From the NCBI GenBank assembly GCA_013203545.1, contig JABMQA010001275.1:1-9639 (forward strand): a stretch of 9,639 nucleotides of DNA, given 5' to 3'. The DNA comes from Bacteroidota bacterium. GTDB taxonomy: Bacteria > Bacteroidota > Bacteroidia > Bacteroidales > 4484-276. Positions 1-7,785 of the stretch are shown here, piece after piece. A program made the position numbers and the translations under genes. The notes below the pieces were generated by a model, which saw nothing but the letters and a program-made list of their open reading frames with translations, was not told the origin of the DNA and ran no database searches. Numbering within the stretch: position 1 is the stretch's first letter; each line of letters starts with the position of its first letter.

Positions 1-141
1 CCTATGTCTTGCTGGGCATAGTAACCGTTCCTGAAAATCTTAGCCTAACCATTGATCCGGGTGTTGTTATCAAATCATTTGATTATAACCACTACCTACT
101 GGTGGATGGTAAATTTATTATGGATGGTACAGCAGACGATC
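1..141 (+). repeat. left copy of 141-bp exact terminal direct repeat
   Basis: Identical base for base to 9499-9639. It lies inside the gene A beta-helix coding region, at the start of the third module (VPENLSLTIDPGVVIK). A repeat of exactly this length at both contig ends is what a de Bruijn assembler leaves when a contig closes on itself, since 141 is a common maximum k. It is probably one locus seen twice and not two real copies. Confidence 0.97.
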
Positions 142-3100
142 CAATCGTGATTACTTCCATAAAAGATGATAATTATGGAAACCCGATGGATACCAACAAA
201 GACGGCACACAAACTTCTCCGGTAGTTGGAGATTGGGGCGGCATTCTAATGCGTGAAACCAGTAGCAACCTTTCAGTATATGATCACTGCATTTTTAAAT
301 ATGGCGAATTTTATCGAATTCATGATAATGGCTATCAATATTACGATGGTTGCCTGCTTTTGCGAAATACAAGTCCAACCATCACCAATTGTGAATTTGG
401 AAATGTGGTGCATGGTATTATGGCCAAATTTACTTCTAATCCTGTAATTGCGAATTGCAACTTTTTTAATACCGAATCAACCCCGGTAGCCATTTCCCTT
501 ACTGCCAATCCTTCCTTTTCGGACAATACCTTTAACAATACGGGATTAGCCGGAATTGGCCTGCTTGGTGAAGAAGTATCTTTTGGTGGGACTTTACCCA
601 AAAGGGATGTGGCCGGTTACGAAAACATCTCTTATGCGGTATTGTCGGATATTACCATTAATAGCGGAACATTTATAAATGTTGAACCCGGGGTGGTGAT
701 AAAACTGGATCATGATGATGATATTATAGTGAACGGCGGGCTGAAAGCAGAAGGGACCCTGGTGGACAACATCATTTTTTCATCCATTCATGATGACAAT
801 GTGGGTAATCCTGCCGACCTGAACCAAAATGGAAATGCTACCGTCGCAGCGCCTGGTGATTGGGGGATTTTAAAATACACAGGGACCAGCGTGGACGACT
901 CCTGTTCACTGAAGTACTGCAATTTCAGGTACGGTGGCAACGGCACGGTATATTTTGAAGATGCTTCAGGTACTTTGCAAAACTCGGTTATGGAAAGCGC
1001 GTTTGGGCATGGCGTAATTTGTAATGGTATTTCAGAACCGGTAATGGATGATGTATTGTTTCAAAACTGCACTTCGGCGCCGGTGGGCATGTCGTTGTTA
1101 AGCAATCCTGCATTTAACCAGATACAATTTATTAGCAACGGTTACAAAGGCATCCAGATTATTGACAACTCACTTTCGTCGAATGCTACATTAAATAAAA
1201 GGAGTATTGCCGGAATCGAGAATGTGGCCTACATCATTTATCATACCTTAACTATTGATCCTGAGGCAACTTTAATAATTAATGACGGGGTAGTGGTTAA
1301 ATTTATATATGAGGGCAATTATTATAACAAAGGCAAAATTTTAGTAAACGGAGCAATAAAAACAATAGGCTCTGTTTATGAGCCGGTAATATTCACTTCC
1401 GACAGGGACGACTCCGCTGGCGGTGACACCAATAATGATGGGAATAATTCCACTCCGGCCAAAGGCGACTGGTATTGTATAGAACTCAATTCGGCTGCAA
1501 TCGACACAGTAAATCTGTTCACTTATACGAAATTTCGCTATGGCGGATATTATCATGTTTATTATGATAGCTATAAGAAAACTTATGGGGAGTTGAGGAT
1601 TAATAATTCCTTTGCACAGATCGAAAATTGCACCTTTGAGCAATCCTTTACCAGTGGACTTGGTGTATTTGGTAATTCGGACCCAAATATTATTTCAAGT
1701 ACGTTCAAAAATATTGAACATACCCCAATAACAATGAGTATGTTTTCAAATCCCCAGTTTTCGGGAAATTCATTTTCAAATGTCGGGATTGCTGCATTGG
1801 GTATTACAATTGAAGACTGGTCGGTAGATGCAAACGTACCAAAAAGGAATTTTGGAGGGTCTGAAAATATGACTTACTATCTTTACGCAAACAAGTATTT
1901 GAATTCCTACTACCATTCAAAAATAACGAATGGCACTACGATAACAATCCCGGAAGGTGTAGTTTTTAAATTTGATGACTATTCTTATAATCAATACAAA
2001 AATCTGCAGGTTAACGGTAAATTGGTTTGTAACGGAAGTACAGAACATCCAATCGTATTTACACTAGTATCTGACGACGACTTTGGGAACCCGAAAGATA
2101 CCAATGGAGATGGTAGCGCTTCCCTGCCAGAAATATTAACATATTGGTATTGGCTGGAGTTTACAGATATCAGTAATGATGCAAGCGTATTGGATCATGT
2201 TATTTTCAGATATCAGAATGATGCTATTGTTCTTAACCAGGCATCGCCTACCATTAAAAACTGCACCTTCGCCCATAATAATTTTGGTATCCGGTTAAAT
2301 GGTGTTTCCGAACCGGTTGTGGATTCCTGCATTTTTGATGATCTAACCTATACCCCACTAAGACTTTCATTGGTTTCGTACCCGGCATCAACCAGTGGCA
2401 ACATTATTTCAGGTTCAACCTACAAAGCATTAGGTGTTTTGGGCGAAACCCTGAGCCAGGAAATCTCACTTCATAACCGCGACTTTGCAGGTATTGAAGG
2501 TATCCCCTATTATTTCCATGATAACTATACCATTGGGACAAGTGGTGGTATTTCCGTTGAACCGGGTGTTATTGTAAAATTTAATGATGATTATTATTCA
2601 AAACTCAATGTTAAAAATTACCTGACCGCAATCGGAGGGAATGCCATTTCTGAAAAAATTATATTCACAGATATCAGGGATGACTTTTTTGGAGGGGATA
2701 CCAATGCTGACAGTACATCAACCATACCCGGTTATTCTAACTATAATATCGTTCCCTGGCGAGGAATCTATTTTGAAAATGAATCGTTTGATGAGCAATG
2801 CATAATGGATCATTGTGCTGTTTGCTATGCAGGGAATTATTATTCCAATCCACCTGTCAATTATAAGGCAGGAATTAATTTGAACAGTGCAAGCCCCACC
2901 ATCACAAACACTTTATTTTTGAACAATGCAAAGGGTTTGGTTGCAAGCGGTGCTTCCAACCCATTGGTAAATAACTGCAATTTCTCAGGGCAACTCCATT
3001 ATGCCCTCGAAAACCAAAACCAGGCCTTTACCATCAATGCCGAAAATTGTTGGTGGGGCGATAACTCAGGGCCAACACACCCGGGCAATCCGGGCGGAAC

Positions 3101-4085
3101 AGGAGAACCGGTAACCGATGGCGTGGACTATGATCCCTGGTATTCGGATGGTGCAATTATACCTGTTAGTGGCGATGTGAGCCTCAATGGAAAAATCCAG
3201 GCGTATGATGCAGCGCTTGTCCTTCAGTATGCCGTAGGGCTGATTACCCTCAACGACCGCCAACTTGAAGCTGCAGATGTGAGTGACAATGGAACGGTAA
3301 CAGCTTATGATGCCTCATTGATACTTCAATATGTGATCGGGTTCATCAATTATTTCCCGGTTTGGGACAGGTCGCCGGAACCGGCCCCAAAAGACGGTGG
3401 TGCAAGTCTTCTCATAGAAAACCTCAACACAAAACCAGGTGAGGCTATCAAGATTCCTGTTTGGGTTAATGATGTTAATGGTTTGTACTCTTCAGATGTT
3501 ATCTTGAAATACGATCAGAAATATCTCGAATTTAAAGGCATAAAATTTAAAGATGAATTCAATGGGTTGTATTCAGCATCGGGTGGCCAAATTAAGATGG
3601 GCTTTGCTTCAAGCCAGGCCATCAACAATAATTTCAGATTGGCTATCCTTGAATTTGTTGTAAACCCTCAAATATTTTCACCGGTCACAACAGAGATTTT
3701 CATCGAAAAATTCCTTGCTGATGAAATTGATTGCACTGCTTTATCTACAAATGGAATAATCAACATCATAAAAACCCAGGAAGGGCCGCCTTCAACAGGC
3801 CTTTCAGGTTTAGTGGGTTTTGAATGTTTTCCAAATCCTTTTAATCACGAGCTAAACATTCAGTACATTGTAAATAATGATCTTTCAATTGTTCATGTTG
3901 AAATACTTGACGTTGCCGGCAAAACCGTTAAAACACTTACCAATGGAAAGCAAACGCAAGGGCATTACCAATTGAAATGGAATGGCAGGGACAATTTTGA
4001 CCGTCAGGTACAAAACGGCCTTTACATTGTCCGTTTGCTCACTGACGACAGGTTATCCGTTAAAAAAGTTCATTACATCAAATAA
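3..4085 (+). CDS. C-terminal part of giant T9SS-secreted beta-helix protein with dockerin and cohesin-like domains (gene A, 5' end off window)
   Basis: The frame is already open at the left edge (first full codon at 3), so the TTG at 9 is not a real start. The upstream part lies at 7842-9639 if the contig ends are joined; composite residue = base/3 + 553. The sequence shows five beta-helix modules of about 200-230 residues, each with an EPGVVxKF-like opening, a DD..G..DTNxDG..T.P..GDW segment, SPTIxNCxF-type coils and a closing KR.FAG.EN. The helix closes at a WWGDNSGP motif near 3051. A two-repeat dockerin follows (3174-3347), then a cohesin-like beta-sandwich (about 3399-3770) and a T9SS type A tail (about 3786-4082) with FPNPF and NGLYIVRL. 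The expected location is the cell surface or outside the cell. No catalytic site is recognisable, so adhesion, glycan binding or scaffolding is more defensible than a named enzyme. Gene B starts 12 bp downstream, probably in the same operon. Confidence 0.9.
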   Translation, partial: YVLLGIVTVPENLSLTIDPGVVIKSFDYNHYLLVDGKFIMDGTADDPIVITSIKDDNYGNPMDTNKDGTQTSPVVGDWGGILMRETSSNLSVYDHCIFKYGEFYRIHDNGYQYYDGCLLLRNTSPTITNCEFGNVVHGIMAKFTSNPVIANCNFFNTESTPVAISLTANPSFSDNTFNNTGLAGIGLLGEEVSFGGTLPKRDVAGYENISYAVLSDITINSGTFINVEPGVVIKLDHDDDIIVNGGLKAEGTLVDNIIFSSIHDDNVGNPADLNQNGNATVAAPGDWGILKYTGTSVDDSCSLKYCNFRYGGNGTVYFEDASGTLQNSVMESAFGHGVICNGISEPVMDDVLFQNCTSAPVGMSLLSNPAFNQIQFISNGYKGIQIIDNSLSSNATLNKRSIAGIENVAYIIYHTLTIDPEATLIINDGVVVKFIYEGNYYNKGKILVNGAIKTIGSVYEPVIFTSDRDDSAGGDTNNDGNNSTPAKGDWYCIELNSAAIDTVNLFTYTKFRYGGYYHVYYDSYKKTYGELRINNSFAQIENCTFEQSFTSGLGVFGNSDPNIISSTFKNIEHTPITMSMFSNPQFSGNSFSNVGIAALGITIEDWSVDANVPKRNFGGSENMTYYLYANKYLNSYYHSKITNGTTITIPEGVVFKFDDYSYNQYKNLQVNGKLVCNGSTEHPIVFTLVSDDDFGNPKDTNGDGSASLPEILTYWYWLEFTDISNDASVLDHVIFRYQNDAIVLNQASPTIKNCTFAHNNFGIRLNGVSEPVVDSCIFDDLTYTPLRLSLVSYPASTSGNIISGSTYKALGVLGETLSQEISLHNRDFAGIEGIPYYFHDNYTIGTSGGISVEPGVIVKFNDDYYSKLNVKNYLTAIGGNAISEKIIFTDIRDDFFGGDTNADSTSTIPGYSNYNIVPWRGIYFENESFDEQCIMDHCAVCYAGNYYSNPPVNYKAGINLNSASPTITNTLFLNNAKGLVASGASNPLVNNCNFSGQLHYALENQNQAFTINAENCWWGDNSGPTHPGNPGGTGEPVTDGVDYDPWYSDGAIIPVSGDVSLNGKIQAYDAALVLQYAVGLITLNDRQLEAADVSDNGTVTAYDASLILQYVIGFINYFPVWDRSPEPAPKDGGASLLIENLNTKPGEAIKIPVWVNDVNGLYSSDVILKYDQKYLEFKGIKFKDEFNGLYSASGGQIKMGFASSQAINNNFRLAILEFVVNPQIFSPVTTEIFIEKFLADEIDCTALSTNGIINIIKTQEGPPSTGLSGLVGFECFPNPFNHELNIQYIVNNDLSIVHVEILDVAGKTVKTLTNGKQTQGHYQLKWNGRDNFDRQVQNGLYIVRLLTDDRLSVKKVHYIK
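15..3140 (+). repeat. array of five ~200-230-residue beta-helix modules within gene A
   Basis: Module starts are near 15, 642, 1239, 1929 and 2526; the last closes at the WWGDNSGP motif and the DGVDYDPW stretch near 3130. Each module repeats the order: EPGVVxKF strand, LxVNGxLxAxG, IIFTSxxDD, a putative calcium loop, GDW, xxYGG, SPTIxNCxF, GxSxPxIxxCxF, TPxxxSLxSNP, GILGE, KRxFAGxEN. They are diverged at the DNA level, so these are old duplications. Two further module starts lie near 7986 (degenerate) and 8916 in the N-terminal part. Confidence 0.85.
3174..3347 (+). other. dockerin domain of gene A (two calcium-binding repeats)
   Basis: Composite residues about 1611-1668. Repeat 1 reads DVSLNGKIQAYDA followed by ALVLQYAVGL; repeat 2 reads DVSDNGTVTAYDA followed by SLILQYVIGF. 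Both keep the dockerin loop pattern D-x-S/N-x-N/D-G-x-I/V-x-A-x-D followed by a hydrophobic helix. The two repeats are near-symmetrical, as in type I dockerins that can bind a cohesin in two orientations. The positions that set partner choice in studied dockerins (10-11 of each loop) are Ala-Tyr in both repeats. Confidence 0.85.
3399..3770 (+). other. cohesin-like domain of gene A
   Basis: Composite residues about 1686-1810. It has KPGEAIKIPVWVND, LYSSDVILKYDQKYLEFKG, then GQIKMGFASS and RLAILEFVVN, ending at FLADEIDC. This is the strand order of cohesin beta-sandwiches. It follows the dockerin on the same chain, a common pairing in bacterial surface proteins, so it may pack against its own dockerin or bind a dockerin in trans. 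Confidence 0.7.
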
Positions 4086-4097
4086 GGGGGCGGCATC
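4084..4097 (+). promoter_or_regulatory. ribosome binding region between genes A and B
   Basis: The 12-bp gap between the gene A stop (TAA 4083-4085) and the gene B ATG (4098) holds AAGGGGG overlapping the stop codon, 7 nt before the ATG. It is purine-rich and could pair weakly with the anti-Shine-Dalgarno sequence. The short gap leaves no room for a promoter and supports co-transcription, possibly with translational coupling. The role is inferred from position and composition. Confidence 0.45.
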
Positions 4098-7000
4098 ATG
4101 AAAAAGAAAACGATTTTTCTGTTTCTGCTGCTTCCGGCAATGGTTTTTGGGCAGGTACAACTCCGCCTGCCAGATACTACGGTAGTGGCGGGAACAACAG
4201 TAAACATCCCGGTTTACGTTGACAGTAGCCTTACCGGGCTGAATGTATTTTCGTATCAATTGCAGGTTTCCTTTTATAATAACCGTTTAAACCCAATAGG
4301 TTTGAATAAAACCGGAACATTGACCGAAGCATGGGGAGAACCTTTGTTCAATCCGCAACCGGGTATATTTACCCTTATCAACGCCGGGGTAAATGCACTC
4401 GAAGGAACAGGAGTGCTGGTTTACCTGGTTTGTGAAACCATGGATACTGACGGCACTCCTTTGTCCTTCACAGGTCCTGACTATAATTTTTTTAACGAAG
4501 GAGAGCCCGGGCTGACTTTTGTAAACGCGTATATTTCTAAAACCAGTCCGCCCTCAATCAGCATTTCCCCTGATAATGCCATTTTGGCAAAAGGCGAAAC
4601 ACAGCAATTCAATGTTTCGGGGCAGGGAACTCCGCCTTATTCCTGGGGCGTTACAAACCCAGGAATCTGCTCGATTGATGAAAACGGGTTGTTAAGTACA
4701 GATAACTATGGAGTGACCAGGGTATATTGTACAGATGCATTAGGGTTGACCGATACCACTGAAATAATCGACATTAAAGCAGTTAAGCTTACCCTGCCGC
4801 AATCCTCCGGTTGGCCACAGCAATTGATTTCCCTGCCTGTTTCTATTACCAACACGGATGGATTAGAGATCATTTCAGGGGAAATTGAATACTCCTTTTA
4901 CCAAAATTTACTAACGCCTCTCGATTTAAACCTTGAAAATACGCTTCTTGAAAATGCAGGTGAAGTCCTGCTCAACCTTTCACAGACAGGCAGGATAAAA
5001 GTTAACTTTGCAACCACGATCCCCCTGGCCGGAGGAGGCATTTTGTTTTTCATCAACTTTCAGGTGGCAAATGTTAATTCAGGCGCAACATACCTGAATT
5101 TTGAGGAGGCTTATTTTAATGAAAGCCTTGATGCTAAAACCGAAAACGGATATTTTAGTATTAACTATGCCAATATATCTTTTAATCCATATTCAGCTGA
5201 CCTGGTTATTGGCGAAGAGATTGATATAACCGTCTCGGGCGGGACTGCACCGTACATTTGGGAAGTTATAAACCCTGAAGTTGCATCAATCTGGAATTTC
5301 GAAGGCGGCCCAAACGCTACCCTTACAGCTTTAAGTGGCGGCACGACACAAATCAAAGTCACTGATGATTTTGGTATCGTAAAAACAAGTGGTGATTTCA
5401 TGGTTTTCGATACTTACATGCAAATTTTACCCACGTCCATCCCGGTAACTAGCACGGCCCTGGTACCGGTGATGATTGACTCCATCCCGGAAGGCAAAGA
5501 AATATTTTCGATTGAAGCTGAATTTGAATGCTATGGATACTACCTTGAGTTTTGGGGTGTAAACACTGAAAATTCTATGACCAATGATTGGGAATTGCTA
5601 TTTGAGCTAAACGACAATAAAATGAATGTGGTGGCTGCCGGCATAAATCCAATTAGCAACCCGGGAGTTTTGTTTTACCTTTTGGTGTATGCCAAAGAAT
5701 CTTTGCCGGTGGGAACAAACGCTAATATCAACATCGAAAACTGCCTTTTTAACGAAGGCGTTCCAACTGTCAAACTGGGAGACGGCTATGTAACAGGAGT
5801 GCCTAAACTTCCTAACATAGAGGTCGATCCTTTATCCTTTGATCTGCAACTGCCGGTTGGTGGCTCGCACATCAGTGAGATAACAGTTGAAAATTCCGGA
5901 TTTGATACGCTGTTTTTTAGTGTCACCTTCGATCCCGATAGTCTTGCCGGGATAATTACGATAAATGAATTTGATTCGATTGTGGAACCGGGAAACGCAT
6001 CTCTTGTTGAAATTCTTTTCACAACAACAGGACTTGAACCGGGAATTTACAATGCCGAAATCCTGATCACTTCAAATGACCCGAACCAGCCGGAAATTGA
6101 AATTCCAGTTACCCTGGAAGTTGTAAATACTTTAGACCAAAGTATAACTTTAGATCAGGGCTGGGTTGGCCTTTCTTCCTACCTGTCCCCCTTAAATCCT
6201 GAAATGGAGTTTGTATTTAATCAAACTGCCGGCTCGATAATCATTCTGCAGAATGAGGAGGGAATATATTGGCCGGGTCAGGGAATCAATACCATCGGAT
6301 TCTGGAGTTCGCATTCCGGTTATAGTATAAAGGTATCCGAAAATTGTGAATTAACCATCTATGGTGACCTTGAAACCAACAGAACCCTTACCTTGGATGC
6401 CGGATGGAACCTCATTCCTGTTATAAGTGAATGCGAGGCCGATGTGGGCGTGCTATTTGATGGAACTGGTCTGATTATCGCTAAAGAGGTTGCCGGTAAG
6501 GGAGTTTACTGGCCATATTACGGCATAAACACAATCGGGTTCCTTGAGCCGGGAAATGCTTATTTTGTGTTGATGGAGAGTATGAGTGAGATCACTTATC
6601 CTGAATGCGAAGAGTTTAAAACAGGTGATGTTAACAGGAACCAGAAAGTCCTCAAAGACTTTTCTGATATCGTGCCCTGGAAACTTTCAGCATCCACTGC
6701 ATCCACGCATACCATTGCAATTCCTTCCACCGCCTTGGCTGATTTAGAAATCGAAACCGGTGAGCTTATAGCCGCCATCGACGAAACCGGAAATTGTTAT
6801 GGAATCACGGAATGGAGGAATAAGAATACAGCCATCACAATTTTCGGTGATGACCCGCTTACTGATGAAAAAGATGGCTTTTCAGAAAATGATTTCATCA
6901 GCTTGCAGCTTTACAATCCGGAGACAAAACAAGAAGCTGAAGTCATTCCATTATGGGATCAGTCTTTGCCGGAACATGACGGACTGTTCCGTACCAACGG

Positions 7001-7289
7001 ACTGTCGGCAATTACTGAACTAAAGGTTTCATCAACAGGCATTCATAATCCTACCGGAGAGGAGGTTCAGATCTTCCCCAATCCGGCAAAAGACCAATTG
7101 AACATTATTATCCCTGAACCAGATGGACGGAAAATAATAATTGTCAATATTCACGGACAGCAGGTTTATATAAATGAATTGGTAAATCGGCATACAAAAG
7201 TTGATGTTTCGCTGTTTGAGAAGGGATTGTATTTTGTCCGGGTTCTGTCAGAAAAGCAAAATCTTGTGAGGAAAGTGGTGAAAGAGTAG
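4098..7289 (+). CDS. T9SS-secreted multi-cohesin protein, scaffoldin-like (gene B)
   Basis: Complete 1063-aa protein. Residues 1-18 (MKKKTIFLFLLLPAMVFG) are a signal peptide. Three cohesin-like domains lie at about 20-147, 230-353 and 437-568. Each starts with a strand plus a V/IPV.. hydrophobic pattern, and domains 1 and 3 end in FNEG.P. Two Ig-like (Big-type) domains separate them (about 150-228 and 355-435), each with a YxW core (PPYSWGV, APYIWEV) and a final G.T....TD..G. An ASH/BACON-like domain follows (about 570-676, with SNDPNQPEIEIPVTLEV). A duplicated domain with YWP..GINTIGF covers about 678-833. A WKLSAS...FGDDPLTDEKDGF beta-rich domain common in T9SS cargo covers about 853-985. 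The T9SS type A tail (from about 989) has IFPNPAKDQLNI and KGLYFVRVL. It presumably acts as a surface or secreted scaffold. Domain calls come from pattern recognition, and the cohesin assignment is at fold level. Nothing enzymatic is visible. Confidence 0.93.
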   Translation: MKKKTIFLFLLLPAMVFGQVQLRLPDTTVVAGTTVNIPVYVDSSLTGLNVFSYQLQVSFYNNRLNPIGLNKTGTLTEAWGEPLFNPQPGIFTLINAGVNALEGTGVLVYLVCETMDTDGTPLSFTGPDYNFFNEGEPGLTFVNAYISKTSPPSISISPDNAILAKGETQQFNVSGQGTPPYSWGVTNPGICSIDENGLLSTDNYGVTRVYCTDALGLTDTTEIIDIKAVKLTLPQSSGWPQQLISLPVSITNTDGLEIISGEIEYSFYQNLLTPLDLNLENTLLENAGEVLLNLSQTGRIKVNFATTIPLAGGGILFFINFQVANVNSGATYLNFEEAYFNESLDAKTENGYFSINYANISFNPYSADLVIGEEIDITVSGGTAPYIWEVINPEVASIWNFEGGPNATLTALSGGTTQIKVTDDFGIVKTSGDFMVFDTYMQILPTSIPVTSTALVPVMIDSIPEGKEIFSIEAEFECYGYYLEFWGVNTENSMTNDWELLFELNDNKMNVVAAGINPISNPGVLFYLLVYAKESLPVGTNANINIENCLFNEGVPTVKLGDGYVTGVPKLPNIEVDPLSFDLQLPVGGSHISEITVENSGFDTLFFSVTFDPDSLAGIITINEFDSIVEPGNASLVEILFTTTGLEPGIYNAEILITSNDPNQPEIEIPVTLEVVNTLDQSITLDQGWVGLSSYLSPLNPEMEFVFNQTAGSIIILQNEEGIYWPGQGINTIGFWSSHSGYSIKVSENCELTIYGDLETNRTLTLDAGWNLIPVISECEADVGVLFDGTGLIIAKEVAGKGVYWPYYGINTIGFLEPGNAYFVLMESMSEITYPECEEFKTGDVNRNQKVLKDFSDIVPWKLSASTASTHTIAIPSTALADLEIETGELIAAIDETGNCYGITEWRNKNTAITIFGDDPLTDEKDGFSENDFISLQLYNPETKQEAEVIPLWDQSLPEHDGLFRTNGLSAITELKVSSTGIHNPTGEEVQIFPNPAKDQLNIIIPEPDGRKIIIVNIHGQQVYINELVNRHTKVDVSLFEKGLYFVRVLSEKQNLVRKVVKE

Positions 7290-7307
7290 TTTAACCTTAG
7301 GTTACAT

Positions 7308-7341
7308 CCCTGACAGTCCCACACGTGTGGGACTGTCAGGG
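7308..7341. terminator. perfect 34-bp palindrome after gene B, likely hairpin terminator
   Basis: The half-site CCCTGACAGTCCCACAC (7308-7324) is followed directly by its exact reverse complement (7325-7341), giving a 17-bp stem with no designed spacer. It starts 18 nt after the gene B stop. A short hairpin (TAACC/GGTTA, 7292-7304) precedes it. The 3' flank TTTAATAC is only a weak T tract, so it may be an imperfect intrinsic terminator, a transcript-stabilising hairpin or a dispersed REP-like palindrome. The palindrome itself is certain; terminator function is inferred. Confidence 0.6.
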
Positions 7342-7579
7342 TTTAATACTGAAATTGATCCGCTCTGAAAACCTTACCTGCCTTATCGCCTCGCATCAAA
7401 ACACTTTCTTTGAGCAATCGGGTTTTGTGGATTACAGCCTTGCCGGTGGCAACACATCTGCATGGAAACAAGTGTTCCGCAGCATACGTCTACGCATAAT
7501 TCCCAATTTCCAGTAATTTCAGAAATCAGTAATTTTAATACATAAAAAAATTGCATCAAATGATATTTTAAATTTTTAA

Positions 7580-7652
7580 GTTGGAAGAATGGAAAAAAGG
7601 AAAACATAAGGACCTGACTTTCCGAAGCCGCCCAACATTCCATCTTTCCAAC
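7580..7652. repeat. imperfect inverted repeat overlapping the tandem repeat
   Basis: GTTGGAAGAATGGAA (7580-7594) matches the reverse complement of 7638-7652 at 13 of 15 positions, with a 43-nt spacer. The right arm lies within the 16-bp tandem repeat. It could fold as a stem-loop in RNA upstream of the candidate promoter or be the remains of a dispersed intergenic element. Confidence 0.6.
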
Positions 7653-7664
7653 ATTCCATCTTTC
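7632..7664. repeat. 16-bp tandem repeat, two copies
   Basis: The unit CCAACATTCCATCTTT occurs at 7632-7647 and again at 7648-7663, with a trailing C continuing the first base of the unit. The copies are identical. The function is unknown. Confidence 0.9.
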
Positions 7665-7753
7665 TGGTTTAGTTAAATGAATTAAAACATGACTTGCAAT
7701 TTTTGAAAATAGATATGCGAAATACTTAGTTCTGAATTTATTTCCACCCATTA

Positions 7754-7785
7754 TTTGAATCCCACAAATTTTTAGCTTATATTCG
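7754..7785 (+). promoter_or_regulatory. candidate Bacteroidota-type promoter of the A-B operon
   Basis: TTTG at 7754-7757 is followed after 20 nt by TATATTCG at 7778-7785. The known Bacteroidota housekeeping pattern is TTTG at -33 and TAnnTTTG at -7. The -7 box here matches at all but one fixed position (C for T). Transcription would start near 7790 and give a leader of about 50 nt before the ATG at 7842. Spacing and location fit, but short AT-rich motifs occur often by chance. Confidence 0.4.

Noticed and set aside
9..11. TTG at base 9 as the start of the left-hand gene
   Set aside because: The frame is open upstream to the edge, the site lies in mid beta-helix module, and the identical sequence at 9507-9509 is internal to a longer frame that starts at 7842.
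341..3263. Antisense and alternative-frame open stretches within gene A
   Set aside because: They are shadows of the beta-helix frame. The + strand protein has clear repeated domains throughout and the shadows have none.
1..4085. Gene A as a polysaccharide lyase or other named beta-helix enzyme
   Set aside because: The fold repeats are clear, but I see no catalytic residue cluster of pectate lyase, glycoside hydrolase 28 or NosD-type proteins, so no enzyme name is justified.
6616..6645. GDVNRNQKV in gene B as a dockerin
   Set aside because: The opening resembles a dockerin loop, but the loop is not completed (no G-x-V-x-x-x-D) and no second repeat or helix follows.
7325..7516. 63-aa open frame on the plus strand after gene B
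   Set aside because: Its start lies inside the 34-bp palindrome and its sequence shows no family features.
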